Part shown: in pieces, positions 27,301 to 39,271 of the stretch
How the letters are laid out: each line of letters begins with the position of its first letter
How positions within the stretch are numbered: the first letter of the stretch is position 1
NCBI GenBank assembly: GCA_013399875.1
Contig: VXAZ01001836.1
Coordinates: forward strand, 682,001-746,000
Direction: 5' to 3'
DNA: 64,000 nucleotides
Source: Gymnorhina tibicen
Lineage: Eukaryota; Chordata; Aves; Passeriformes; Artamidae
Made by a program: the position numbers and the translations under genes
The notes under the pieces: model-generated
The model's input: only the letters and a program-made list of their open reading frames with translations
Database searches by the model: none
Told to the model about the DNA's origin: nothing

Positions 27301-30240
27301 TTTTTGATAAATAGCTTTCCTCATAACCAGAAACCTGCTCTTTATCCATCAGTTTGGGGATCTTCACCTACCTTTTACTGTAAGAAAGTAATTCAGAAAA
27401 TATTAATAGTGGAAAATGGGTTGGACTAAGCTGTTAAGCCACAAATTACTGCTAAAAGTGCAGTCAGAGCTCACATTACAGGATGGGAGAGAAAAAAAGG
27501 AATTTTGAGTGGTCTAGGAGCTATGAGAAAATGAGAAAAGTGAGGGGTGATCTAAAAAAACCCAAAAGAATAAAAAAAAACCACCCACAACCAAACACCC
27601 CACTGTAGTTTCTTGATATATGAAATAAGTTTACTCTTCCATTTCAGTGGATTTGAAAATATTTTTAAGAATGAAGCAAAATGAATTAAAATGCCATCCT
27701 TTGCACAAAGGATGGTGGGGTAGAAACAAGACCATAATTTACTGCTGTATTATGCCAGCAGTGAAAGAGGTGAAGCTGCCATGTGCCTGGAGCTCCAGCA
27801 GCCTGCTCAGGTTTATCCTACCTGGGATATCCTGGCTGTATCCTACCCTAACCTGGGTGGCTACACTGGCTACCTCTACATTTGCAGCTTTTATCAGCTT
27901 GTTCTGGGCCCCTTTTCTGAGTGTGTTTTCTGCTGCTCGTTACACCTGGTGACAGCATGCCTGCAAGCTGATGGCTTGGCTTTCCTAGCACGTCGTACAA
28001 CATGTGCAATATTTCATACGGTTCCCTCGTGCTTGCTTTTCTTGGCAGTAACGGAATTTGCCTGTTGGGGCAGAGAAATGTGCCTTGAAAAGGGTGTTTT
28101 AATAAGACTTCAGGAGAGCTGGGAGCAGACTAGCAATATTACAGGCTAATCATTATGCCTAAGATTGAAAGGTCACATGAGATCTTGTTTTATATCCTTA
28201 GTCATACACAGATGTATGTGGTTGGGAATTCTGTCAACTGCCCTTTAATTTGCACTTAAATAATACTTCAGAGTGTCATTTTTTCTCTAATGTTTTTCTG
28301 TGTGTATGAAAAAGGGAAATAATTTTTTTTTTTAAATTCTTCTTGCTATAGAAACATGCTAGGTGTTGTTCAGTTCTTTCAAGTCTGAAAAAAATTATGT
28401 ACATCTGTAGAAAGGAAAGACTGATAGAGATCTAACAGAACTGGTGTCTTGAGCTCTATAGCTTGAACACAAGTTTGCTGGTTTTTATTTTCACATTGAT
28501 GGTCTTCAAATGGTTATGCAAGAAAGTTATGTCATTTATCATAGTAATATATCCTTTTTATTTTCAAAACAGAATGGTCACTTCCTTGCCAAATTGCTCG
28601 CTCTGCTTTTCTTTACTTGGTGGTTGTTCTACATGGGACAAACTCAGTGTTCAAGAGAAGAGTTCAAAAAGGAGAAGGGAGCAGTCTCCCTCCCAAAAGG
28701 CTCATCTAGAGAGGCTTGAGGTGAACAGATTTTTCTTTTGCTGTTCTTTTGCTTCTCAAGTCATATATCTTTCTGATCAGGCCTCTCAAACCACAGTTGG
28801 AGCAATAGAGAGACATGTAGCATAACCAAGGGAATGACAGCACCTGTCTGTTCAGCAAAACTGTTAGATCCCTGTACTAGGAGTTCCTGTTTCTGTTCTT
28901 TAACCCCCTTTTATACTCTAGGAGTACATTAAATAAGATTTTAATAGTTGCTTTTAGTTGTGGATGGAATGGGGGAGGGGAGGAAGGAGGAGAAAAATTG
29001 TTAATAAATTTGTTTCACATGAAGTTGAAAGTTCTAGTGGAAAGTTACTGGGTTCTGAGATATACTGGAGAACTGAGGGAGACATAAATCACTTCCTTCA
29101 GGAGGGTAGTAAGTGGATGACAGCCCTCTTCTATCCTGTGGAGATCCTGATATCCCAATAGTTCTTAACTAATACAAATTGTATTTATTACTAGAACACA
29201 TGTTCCAAAAAGTGTTTAAAAAGATGAGAAAAGCCAGGTGTCTTTTAAAACCATTCCTTACTGAATTCTATACAAGATCACAGGGTCTCCAGAACACTAG
29301 AAATAAACCTTATTACTTCAGAAAGCAAACTCAAAAGAGAGTGACCTCTTGGTGATAGTTATGATTTCAGTCTCAAGGCACACATTTCCAGAACGTATTT
29401 CATTTTGCTTAAGCAGATGACATATTTGACAGAAGATGCTACATGACACAACTGAGTCTGGGGATACACCAAACTCATTAGCACACTTCAAAATAATTAA
29501 TGTGGTGGTGCTTGACTCCTTCTGGTTTTCTTCCTCTATGCAATTATGGGTTGGAAGGGACAGGGAGGAGGGGGAGTCAGAGATCCAGTGTTCCAAGAGT
29601 TATTCAGGAATAACTGAAGGGGTTTTGTACCACTAGCAAAAAAGAGAATATTGAGTAGTTTAATTTTCCGGGTAATGATTTCTGCCTAGAAGTTTTCTAC
29701 TGCACTCTTGCTTTTGCCGGTTTGGATCAGTGCTATCAGCTAGTATGGGGAAAAGAATGAAACCATTCTTTCTGCACTTAAGTTTCTTCACATTTTCTCA
29801 GCTATTCCTTTTAAAGTACAAATCTTTTTGCTCATTTGACAATTATGTTCAACACCTGAGCTGTTCCACTTGCAGTGCCGATGCACTTTCTAAAAGAAGC
29901 CGAAAATATGAAGCCTCCATTTTTTTCCAAATGTTTTCCATTGAGCCGTAGTTCTGAAGACTTTTCTCCCTTTAGATTCTCTTCACTCAGTGTTGTGACA
30001 TTTTGAAGGGTGGTGATAGGAGAATCCTTAAGCCATATTGAACAGTAATACTGCACTTTTTTTATAGACAAAGTGATGACAGGAAGTTGCGAAGAAAAAT
30101 ATGAGTACCAGGACACAACATTCACATTGTTCTGCCTAAGCTTTGCTCTGGAAGGCATAAACATTATAAGCTTCACTTCAACAAACTAAACAATTAAAAT
30201 ACTTGACTTGATGGCATGGAGGAGACACTATTGCTATCTA

Positions 30241-30307
30241 TTGCTAAATTGAATAGATGAAGACCTACAGCTGTTGCTACATTTGAATAGATGAATCTTT
30301 ACAGCTT
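30241..30307. repeat. 33-bp imperfect tandem repeat (2 copies)
   Basis: TTGCTAAATTGAATAGATGA at 30241 recurs at 30274 as TTGCTACATTTGAATAGATG, and both copies end in a TACAGCT. The copies have diverged by several substitutions and small indels, so this duplication is older than the one at 63530. Confidence 0.8.
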
Positions 30308-33300
30308 TATGTCATAAGTATCATTACATATCTGGAGACAGATATCTCAAGGTGAGCTAACAAATCATATTTTGAAATAGCCCTGTACTAGCAGACAGTC
30401 ACACTATCCAGCACATATCCAGGTACTACAAACCAGACTCTGCCTTATCTCAAGGCGGTTGTCTGCTTCTCCTATATTGTAATTCAGCTTGAATTTAATG
30501 GTGATAGTTGTTCTTCTTCTTTCTTTCTCCATTCTTGTCCTTACTTTCCCCTGTAGTGAAAAACAGAAAGCAGAGCTGATGCAAGAGGTCTTTGGATCTA
30601 TTTTCCAGCACTGACTGCTGTTGTGTCTTCCCCCGGAGCAAACTGATTTGGGAATTATGAAAGCAGTGTAACCACAACAGTTTGGAACTTACCACAGGCG
30701 TACTACGTTGAAGCATATGCAGTTCCTCGGCGGGTTTTGCACCCCGTGCAAAGTGTTTTATACCTGCTGTTCATCAGTGGCAGTACAAAGCTAGAAGCTT
30801 TAACTTTAGCAGCAGTAGACAAACAATAAAACCCACATATACAAGCTGCAGTTGTCCTCCGTGGGGGAGTCCCCTCACCTATGATTGCGTGAAACACGTG
30901 TCTGCTGGTTTCGGGACAGATGCATACAGCTATACTGACCTGTGACAACAGTGTCATGTCATCTGATAAGGAGGGAAGGGGGAACCTTCAATGCAGATCT
31001 CTTTGAGAGAGGGACTACAATTGCTTCTCCTGTTCATGACTGATACAAAGACACAGTTTAAAGCTGAAGTCAGCCAGATATATTTGGCATTTGAGACTGC
31101 AGCGTAAGAAAGACTATGATGCTGCATTGCAGACAAATAACCTGCAATACCAAAAAGAGGGGCAAGATGCATGTCTGAAAATGGGGATGTTCTTTCCCCA
31201 GAGGCCAAATAGTCTAGCCTGTATCTGGACTAACTTTTAATGTAGTGCTATTATGTTGGACGATATCAGTATTCTTGCTTTTGCAACGGAAACTGAGAGG
31301 TCTGGTTTTCAATCCACCCTTCATCAAGTAAGCTTGTAAATCTAGCTTCTACAGACTCTAGAGGAAGTTCTGCTTACATCTTTTGATAAATCATAAAAGT
31401 AATATAGTTGACAGGTGGAACAGATTTTTCTTTGAAAACAAAAACATTCACACTTGCTTGATAAGGATAATGCAATAACTATAAAATTATATTTCATGTA
31501 AGTAACATACATAGAAAATAAGTGTAAATGGCTTAAAGAAGTTAAAATACACCTGGTACTTTTCTGAAGATTTTGTGCTCTGTAAGTGGAGGCTTAAGTG
31601 ATTAACATTGAAACCCATATCCTAAGCACTGGCAGTCGGTAACTTTAAGTTCAATATTTGTCCAGAAATAACAGTAAGCTCATCATTTTGAAAGTCAGTA
31701 ATGCTGCTGTGCTGTTGGAGACCTCATGTGTTTTGCCATGCTTCTTTAGGTGGTAGTGTTTGACTACAGCAGAACATTCCAAATGGCAGTTGCATCGGGA
31801 TGCTCTAAATTGCCTGGTATGCTGCTTGGCTCTCTTGTTTCAAACAAAAAGGAAAGCTTACGTCAGATGGTCATGAATCCCGTTATCTCCTACTCATGAC
31901 CTTGACCTCTTTTGTGCTAATTTTGATATCAAAATGCTTTGTGTTTCATTTGGGATTGTTCGACTCATTTCCTCTTATGTGCTTTTCTTCCCCACCCACT
32001 GTAAGAGCCCTGTTATAAAGACATTGAAGCCTATTTTAGTAAAATGACTGTGAACAACCAAAGTGAATATTGTTTCTTAGTTGGCTAGTATTCTTTTCAA
32101 AGTGAAACACACATTGGCAGGACCTGATATAATGAACCAAACATTCACATTAAGAATCTACTATGTGACTCACTTTAGAAAAAATACCAATATGCACAGT
32201 TCCAGCCTGCTAATCAACTCCTGCCCCAGCATACTTCCTTAAAACTATCAACATCATATTTCATCTTAAAAGTTCACCTTGAGTTAGGCAAAAACTAAGT
32301 ATTACTGGTCACCCAGCGCCTGAAGTTCTGTATAGAAGCCTTACAAATTTTTGGCCTTCTCTCTTGCCTGCCATTAAAGTGATTGTATAGGTGAAACAGG
32401 TACATGAGATTCAAGAGGTAGTCTCTTCCTCAATAGTTTTTAAGTTCAAAGTAATTGGGATGTGAATAACTTTGGATGTTGGTATTGCTTAAACATGTAC
32501 GGGATATTTAGGGAGTAAGTTTAAAGTGAAGAATTAATTTGTTTGCCTGGAGACAAGGTAGTAATCGGTGGGGAAGAATGAATTACCAGAATATCATAAA
32601 GAAAAAGGATTGGGAAATGTGGTATAGGCAGTAGCTTTCCAGTCTTCCACTATTCTATATAAAATAGAAAAATTAAACAGCTTTAACTGGTATACCAAAG
32701 AATCAGACTGAAAAACCTCTTAGATAATAGGCCTGCTAGAGATAGAAAGTTAAACAAGTGTAATTTTTCTAAATGCTTACTTTTGGAAAGAAGATGAACA
32801 AGAAGTGATAAATGATTTTTTTTTAATAGACTAGGAAGTGTAGAATAATTATTTAAAATTGGTAATTTAGCTGAATTGTTAAATGTTGAATGCTTAAAAA
32901 TGTTAATATGTTTATACATTCAATATCTCTAGTAATGATGCTGTAGAACAGCAAAGTTTAAAGTCCAAGTGATAACACTGTTAAAACTAGGGTAAGAAAA
33001 ACTGATATATTCAATTAATGTTTATATATTTCATTGCAAAATGTTTTAAACTACACTTATAATCAGTAATCTCAACTAATATACCAGCAGGACATGTTTT
33101 GATGCTGAGGTTAAAGGACAATAGTATGCATGATCTGGTAAAAATCACTGACTAAGTATCTGGAATTGAGAGTGTGTTGAAAGAGCAAACCAGCCTTCAG
33201 TAGCTGTCAGGCAGGTGCAAAGGTGTGTTTTCTTTCATAGCTTAAGACCTAATTTATTCAGAATTGAGAAACTCCTTGGGAGCTGATAGGACAAGAAGGC

Positions 33301-34926
33301 ATGGTTTTTGTGTTTGCCCTATAAAATTAGGACTAAAACCCTAAGATATATGAATTTTAATGTGTAATCAGAACCTAATATAGCTATAAGAAAAGAGAAA
33401 ATTGTAAATGCAAAGCTCATTTTGATAGTTGTCTTTTCCTTACAAGGCCTGTAATTTTGTTTAATTTGGATCGTAATGTACATTTGTTTTATTTGCTAAT
33501 CACACTTCCATTTCCTTCTAAAAAAATTCTTAAAACAGTGGCAAGTTAACTTCTTTATTTAGGACATGAGAAATGCCATTCATCATACTCTAACATTTAA
33601 ACTTTAAAAAAAACCCCAGGAATTCTATGCTAAGGTCAGAGTTGTCTTAAACATGTTTACATTGAATCTTTCTGCATAAAAAAAAAATAGAAATAAGGGT
33701 GTGTATAATTGAAGGACAGTCTGATTCTCATTGCTGATGAAAATTCATCCTTCTTCTAAAGGAAGAGAAGATGCAAATTAAAAAAAAAAAACAAACAATA
33801 AAACCCAGATAAATGAAACAAACAAAGCCCCACCAATATTATTTGCAGACCAAAATAGTATTGAAGTTTATTAATGCATACATTTGTAATAGTTCTCTCT
33901 GGTTTAATCATTTGTCACCTTCAATGACACAAATCTGTATGTATATTTTGTTCGGTTAGGGTAGTAGTCTATTAAAAATATGGAAGCTACTGCATGAAAT
34001 GGCTTTTTGAAATCCAAATTAAGACAGTGAATTTTGCACTCTTTTCAGTTTTTAATCATTTTCCAGGGCAATAAAAATACACGCAGCAAAAGTATAACAT
34101 GCCCTCATGATAGTTTTGCAGTTACAATTCAGTAATGGTAATCAGCTTATTACAGGAAAGAAGTTAAATCAGTTAAATAAAACAAAGCAGTTCTCTTTGT
34201 CCTCTGTGTTTTCTCTGCGGAATCTTGCCGTGCAAACCTGCCAAATGCATGAGATTTTCAATACAGTGAAAAGGCACTAAGTTGATTGATTACTGTAGTT
34301 CCAGAAGTTCCAGGACCATGGTGAACTGTACTGAAAAACAGAGGATGAATTCAGTCTTTAATTCAGAATCATGCATGTAGCAGATAGCGCCTTCTTCTTT
34401 AATGAAATGAAGTGAAGATGTACAAAAACAATTGCTGGGAAATAGCACAATAACAATGAGACAAATGTTATTGATAGAAGTGTTTGTGTCTGTGTGTTTT
34501 TTAATATTTTGAAAGTGATCCAGCATTGTTCTGAAAAATTCTTTCATTAGAAGGTATTTTAGTGCTGCTTTACCCATTGCAGGAAATGAGACTGGAGACT
34601 GCTTTTAGTTTTAGAAGTATTAAAAGTGAATGAATATAGAAATACTGGTTCTGTAATATTTGCAAAAGTTGGAATAGCTAATAAGTCAAAGCCAACTTAG
34701 TAAGTCCCAATAACTAGTGGTCCTTGGTCTTGTCCATATATATTCACTCAGTAAAGGAAGAATGAATGGTCTGTCAGTAGGGCTTTTTTTTTCTCCTGAT
34801 AAAAAAAGATATTTTACTTCTTCAGGTCAGCATACAAGCTGTGATTTTAAGGGAAGTCAATGCATTTATTGCCAAAGGAGATTTTCAGTGGGAAATCTGA
34901 TAAAAACTGAAAAGAATTACTCTCGG

Positions 34927-34960
34927 GTGTTTAGGGGCAAGATAGTGTTTAGGGGCAAGA
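34927..34960. repeat. 18-bp tandem duplication (2 copies)
   Basis: GTGTTTAGGGGCAAGATA at 34927 is followed directly by a second copy at 34945 that diverges only at its last bases. It is a short slippage duplication. Confidence 0.9.
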
Positions 34961-35856
34961 AAGAGCCAAACAGGGGTAGACTTTCAGCACAGTACATTGG
35001 AAACATTTTACTTTTATTATGCAGGTCAACACCAAGAATAATCAAGGAGAATTCTTTAGAAAATTTGTTTCTTGTACACCATTAAGAGTAAGATTTCAGC
35101 AGATCAGTTTCTGCAACAAAACTATAAAGTATAAGCTGTAGAGATTTGTAATCTTTGACCTAGAGAATATGAATTCACAGAAAGTGGGATGAAGGGATTT
35201 GTAAAAAAGGCCATTAAACTGGTGACAAATCCCTGTGAGATAACTACAGAAATAGTGATGGAAAATAATGCTTGAGGAAAAGATAAAATAGAAAAGAATG
35301 GACTATTGTGTAATTAGCAAGGGGAAATGTTGTTTTTCTGGTTTTAGAGTAAATGATTTTATTGTTTACAAAAATAAGAACTAGTTTCATGTGAAATGAA
35401 AATGTTGATGCATTTAAATTAGTTTGTAACTGTGATGGAGTAGTGGAGAGTGAGGACTGCTTTTTCTGATAGATGTTTCTGCTGAAAAAATTTCCATCAT
35501 GCTGAGGGTTTCACTTTCCAGAAAGTTACAAGGAGGGTTGGGTTGTTAAAAAAAACTATTTAATATGGTGACTGCTGTGGTTTCTAAATGTTTGGAGACA
35601 GCAAATTTGGAGAATCTAGTATGTAAAGAATCAATTGATTGGAAACTATTATACTAGAGACAAACTTTGCAATAGTATGTGCTTAGATGTAGCGTCTAAC
35701 CAGAGAACTGATTTTTCTGGCCTAATTCAACTCATTTAGTTCCTCTTACAGTTTTAGTTATGCATTGAGGAATATATTTGGCTTCTGAACTTTCCAAACT
35801 GATATAAGGACCCTTGATTCAAATAGTCCCTCAGACTGGTGTATGGAAAGTTTTAT

Positions 35857-36090
35857 AATCACAGAATCACAGAACATTCTGAGTTGGAAAGGACCTACAA
35901 GGATTATCAAGTCCCACTCCTGGCCCTGCACAGCACCATCCCTAAGATTCACACCATGTGCCTGAGAGCATTGTCCAAATGCTTCTTGAATTCTGCCAGG
36001 CTGCTGCTGTGACCACTTCCCTGGGGAGCCCAGTCTTGTGTCCAGCCACCCTCTGAGTATAAGATAATGATTCTTTTCAATATTTCCATT
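35857..36090 (-). mobile_element. CR1 LINE 3' fragment, - orientation
   Basis: The + strand starts AATCACAGAATCACAGAAC followed by GAGTTGGAAAGGACC, the complement of a CR1 3' end. It continues with GAGCATTGTCCAAATGC and GACCACTTCCCTGGGGAG, and fades near 36090. It looks less diverged than the copy at 23820. The subtype shares the GCATTGTCC block with the CR1 at 57640. Confidence 0.88.
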
Positions 36091-37911
36091 TACTTTTGCA
36101 GTTACCCAGTTTCTTCACAGTATTGCTGTCTGTCTGAATATTGTAAATGATAGTACTGTGATTTTGTGCTAAGACCTGGGCATTTTGACAGATGTGGAGA
36201 TGTTTTTGTAAGCAATATGACCTTCCATACCAGAACTAGATTTTTAAATGGCATAAATACTATTGTTTGTAGCTGTTATGCACACTGTCATGCTGTACAT
36301 GCCCATTTTTCCAGATACAGATCTGTGAAAACATTGAAGTTGCCTAGAAATAGAAACACATAGTAAATGATTCTACCACATAACATTTCTGCTTTTTTTC
36401 TGTTTTCCCCTGTGTGAAATGCACGCAAACCAAGGTCATTAATAATGTGGCAGGTTCAGACACTTACAAGGTCGAAAATGCCAAATTATAGTGTGATCTT
36501 TAAATATTTCAGGAGCTCCCAAGCTGCACCTTGCCATTTTCTCTGGTCTTCCCTCTGGCTCTCCAGTAAGGGTGCAGGCTGAGGGTTGAGTGAATGGCCA
36601 GAAGCCCAGCAGACTACTGGGCGTATGTTCTTCTCTCCCAAAAATGGTAGCAGGAAGTAGGTGGTGGCTGCTGCTGGTGGAAGAGTTAATTTGTCCTTCA
36701 GTACTCTCCCTCTGGCTCAGGTTAGAGTATCTCAAGTAAAACAGGGGTAGCTCAAAGCAAAGTGCATCTGTTCCTTTGGCAGCAGTGTGCTACTCCCTCC
36801 TGCAGATCTGCAAGAAAATTGCCTCCAGTGCAAGAGTGGTACCATTAGAACTTGCAGCTGATGGTCCTCAGTTAAGTTATTGAAGGCTGTTAACAGATTA
36901 AAGGATGTACATGTTATATTGGCTGTCCCTTTGCTTCTACAGTCCATGGTTTGTTGGGCAAGGTTTTTAGTAGGGTAAGTCCAGTTGCTCTTCTGTGAAG
37001 TAGCAGAAGATTTTGTTGTCCAGTCTCTGTCCATCAACCGGTTTGGTGAGAGTGACCAGCACAGGCCATAAAACTTTGTCCAGCTGGCTGAAAATTTTTG
37101 GTTTGGTCTATTTTTTTTGATTGGTTGTGTGCCAAACAGACTATATAGTTGTGGAAAGAACTGTGTTTTTGTGGATTCCTCCTTCTTTAATAAAGAACTG
37201 TCTTCAGGGGAGCTTGATACACTTCTATTTGAAAATGTCATACAATCAGGCATGGAACATTTAATGCATTTAGAGTGTTTTCATTTTCACTGGAAATTGA
37301 ACGGATTTCAAACCAGTTTTTACTGAAGATGTTTATTTTTCCTCTTTGGTGAGTAGATCAATCACTAACAGAGAGTGATAGGGGTTTGTTTGTTTTTCCC
37401 TGATGTATAGAGAGCTTTCCAGGAACATATGAAGAACTGAACTGGATGCCTTTCAAGAAAATACATATATTGAAAACAGATTTCTTTACATGTGACTGCT
37501 TTCTTTGGGATAGCTAAAGTTTAAACACTTTGCCCGTGTGTCATATTTCTAATGTACTTACCATCATACACTGTATGGTTGCTGGGTCAGGCTCAGCTAC
37601 TGGAAGAATGTTTATTTCCTGCCAAGTAATTTTTCAACAGAATCTACTGGGTATCAGTCAAGGCTTCACTGTATAGGGAAGCTATTCTTAGGAAAGACTT
37701 CTTATTTTTCTTGTAAGAAGGGAAAACAATGGGTGTCCCAAGATGCTATCTGAGACATTCTGGCTCAATTCAGGACAAAAACTTGTCTGTCTTCTCCCTT
37801 AATACTCCTGTCCCCTTCACCAAATCAGTAAAGATGTTATTGAAGTTTTCAAATGAATGAAAACACTTGAAAAACAAATAACTGTGAAAGAGCACTTTGC
37901 AGGTGAAAAAA

Positions 37912-37967
37912 ACCCTAGATAAATGGACTATTTCTATTACCCTAGATAAATTGACTATTTCTATTAC
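37912..37967. repeat. 27-bp tandem duplication (2 copies)
   Basis: The unit beginning ACCCTAGATAAAT and ending TTTCTATT occurs twice in a row, at 37912 and 37939, with one mismatch (GGAC against TGAC). It is a small local duplication in the intron. Confidence 0.93.
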
Positions 37968-38868
37968 TGAGAAAAGAGCTTCTGGCAATTAAAGCAGCAG
38001 AATTTCTGTGACTTCAGGTTATGGGTATCTAGGTAAGACTAGACATCATTTTCCTCCCTCTTTCCAGGTATTTTAGTAACATGAAAGAGTTACACTTGGT
38101 GCGACTGCACCACAACCAAATGCACATGCAGTAAAACAGCTACATTAATACACTGCATTTTGTTTTGTGCTGTGTTCTTTTTCTTCTATATTTCTATTTG
38201 TGTAACAGAATACCATCCAGTCTCTACCCTAGGTAGGAGGAAGCTGTAAATGTTTGCATGCTTGCAATTAGTAACAAGGTCTTAAGAACTTTTCCCCTGA
38301 AATTCTTTGCTTTATTTTAGGTATTTGTTGTTTCAGAAATGACCATCTAATTCCTGAGTTCTAAATTTTTTGGCCATATATAAATGTTTATTTTGAATAT
38401 TTATTTCTAGTATGTTTACTTATGTTCTATATTAAAGCTTAAGTGAGGCTGTTTTTTGCTATTTACAGACATTGACTTTTTTTTAATTGCTTTTGTATAT
38501 ATACATTATTGCACAATTTACTATAAGCAAAATGCAAATATCTGCTCTACAGTAGATAAACTCAAGTCTACCAGCAATAGAAAAGTACAGATATTTCTGA
38601 TAGATTATTCTTTGTGAGCAGGGTATTCCAGTTGGAATACAGGATAGATCAAATGGGTCATAGTTATGTAAGTTTATGATTATACCCAAATTAACAATTA
38701 TATACTGCATAGAAAAATTATTAAATTAAAGGGTTTAGCTTGGCTATCCCCTTTCTTATTTGGCTTTTCTGAGGAAGAGCTATATCTCCCAAAGAATATA
38801 TGTTATATATATGACAAAACACAAATGTTTGATGTAACTAACTCTCTATAACAATTTATTGTAATGCC

Positions 38869-38990
38869 TGATGGGGGTGGGGAGGAAAGATGGCACCAAA
38901 ACAGAGGTTTCTGGTGCAAGAACAGTCAGATCTTTATTAAAGGCTACAAGCAAGTTCCTCCTTCGCCGCAAAATTGACACAAGCTTTGTT
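38869..38990 (-). mobile_element. Possible LTR remnant (endogenous retrovirus-like), - orientation
   Basis: Read on the - strand, this stretch has a GCGGCGAAGGAGGAACTTGC block. About 10 bases later comes CCTTTAATAAAGATCTG, with a polyadenylation signal, and then a C-rich end, CTTTCCTCCCCACCCCCATCA. This order resembles the polyadenylation and U5 end of avian LTRs. I cannot name a family, see no partner LTR or primer binding site, and the limits are rough. It could be unrelated intronic sequence with a chance AATAAA. Confidence 0.35.
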
Positions 38991-39240
38991 TAAAAAATAA
39001 AAAAAATTTATTTGCTTATGCTTTTAAAGGGAATAACAACCTTAAATGCATCAAACTTCAATCACGTTAGGGAATTCTCTAGTTGTAATCTGTCTTGGAG
39101 CGAATACTGCATTATTCTGAGGTTGATGTCAAGTGCTGACAATGAAATCGACCCTGTGTGCAGATGCCACAGAGAAAGCTGTCCTGAAAAAGCCTCTCCT
39201 GGCATTCCTCTCAGCCTAGAAACTTTAGGCTTTTAAGTAT

Positions 39241-39271
39241 TTGGTGCCAAGGAATTGTTGGTGCCAAGGAG
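39241..39271. repeat. 17-bp tandem duplication
   Basis: TTGGTGCCAAGGAATTG is followed at 39258 by a second TTGGTGCCAAGGA. The TTGGTGCC core is also present in inverted form at about 38892 within the possible LTR scrap, which is likely coincidental. Confidence 0.85.

Noticed and set aside
27781..28149. 122-codon + strand frame in a locally GC-richer patch
   Set aside because: Cys/Leu-rich translation without a recognised domain. There is no matching splice sites or frame continuity with TTC27.
34717..35085. 122-codon + strand frame
   Set aside because: It spans an 18-bp tandem duplication and has no family resemblance; it is most likely chance.
36439..37253. Two consecutive - strand frames (173 and 98 codons) overlapping by 4 bases
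   Set aside because: The overlap looks operon-like, but this is a vertebrate intron. Neither translation resembles a known family, and no antisense splice or promoter structure was evident.
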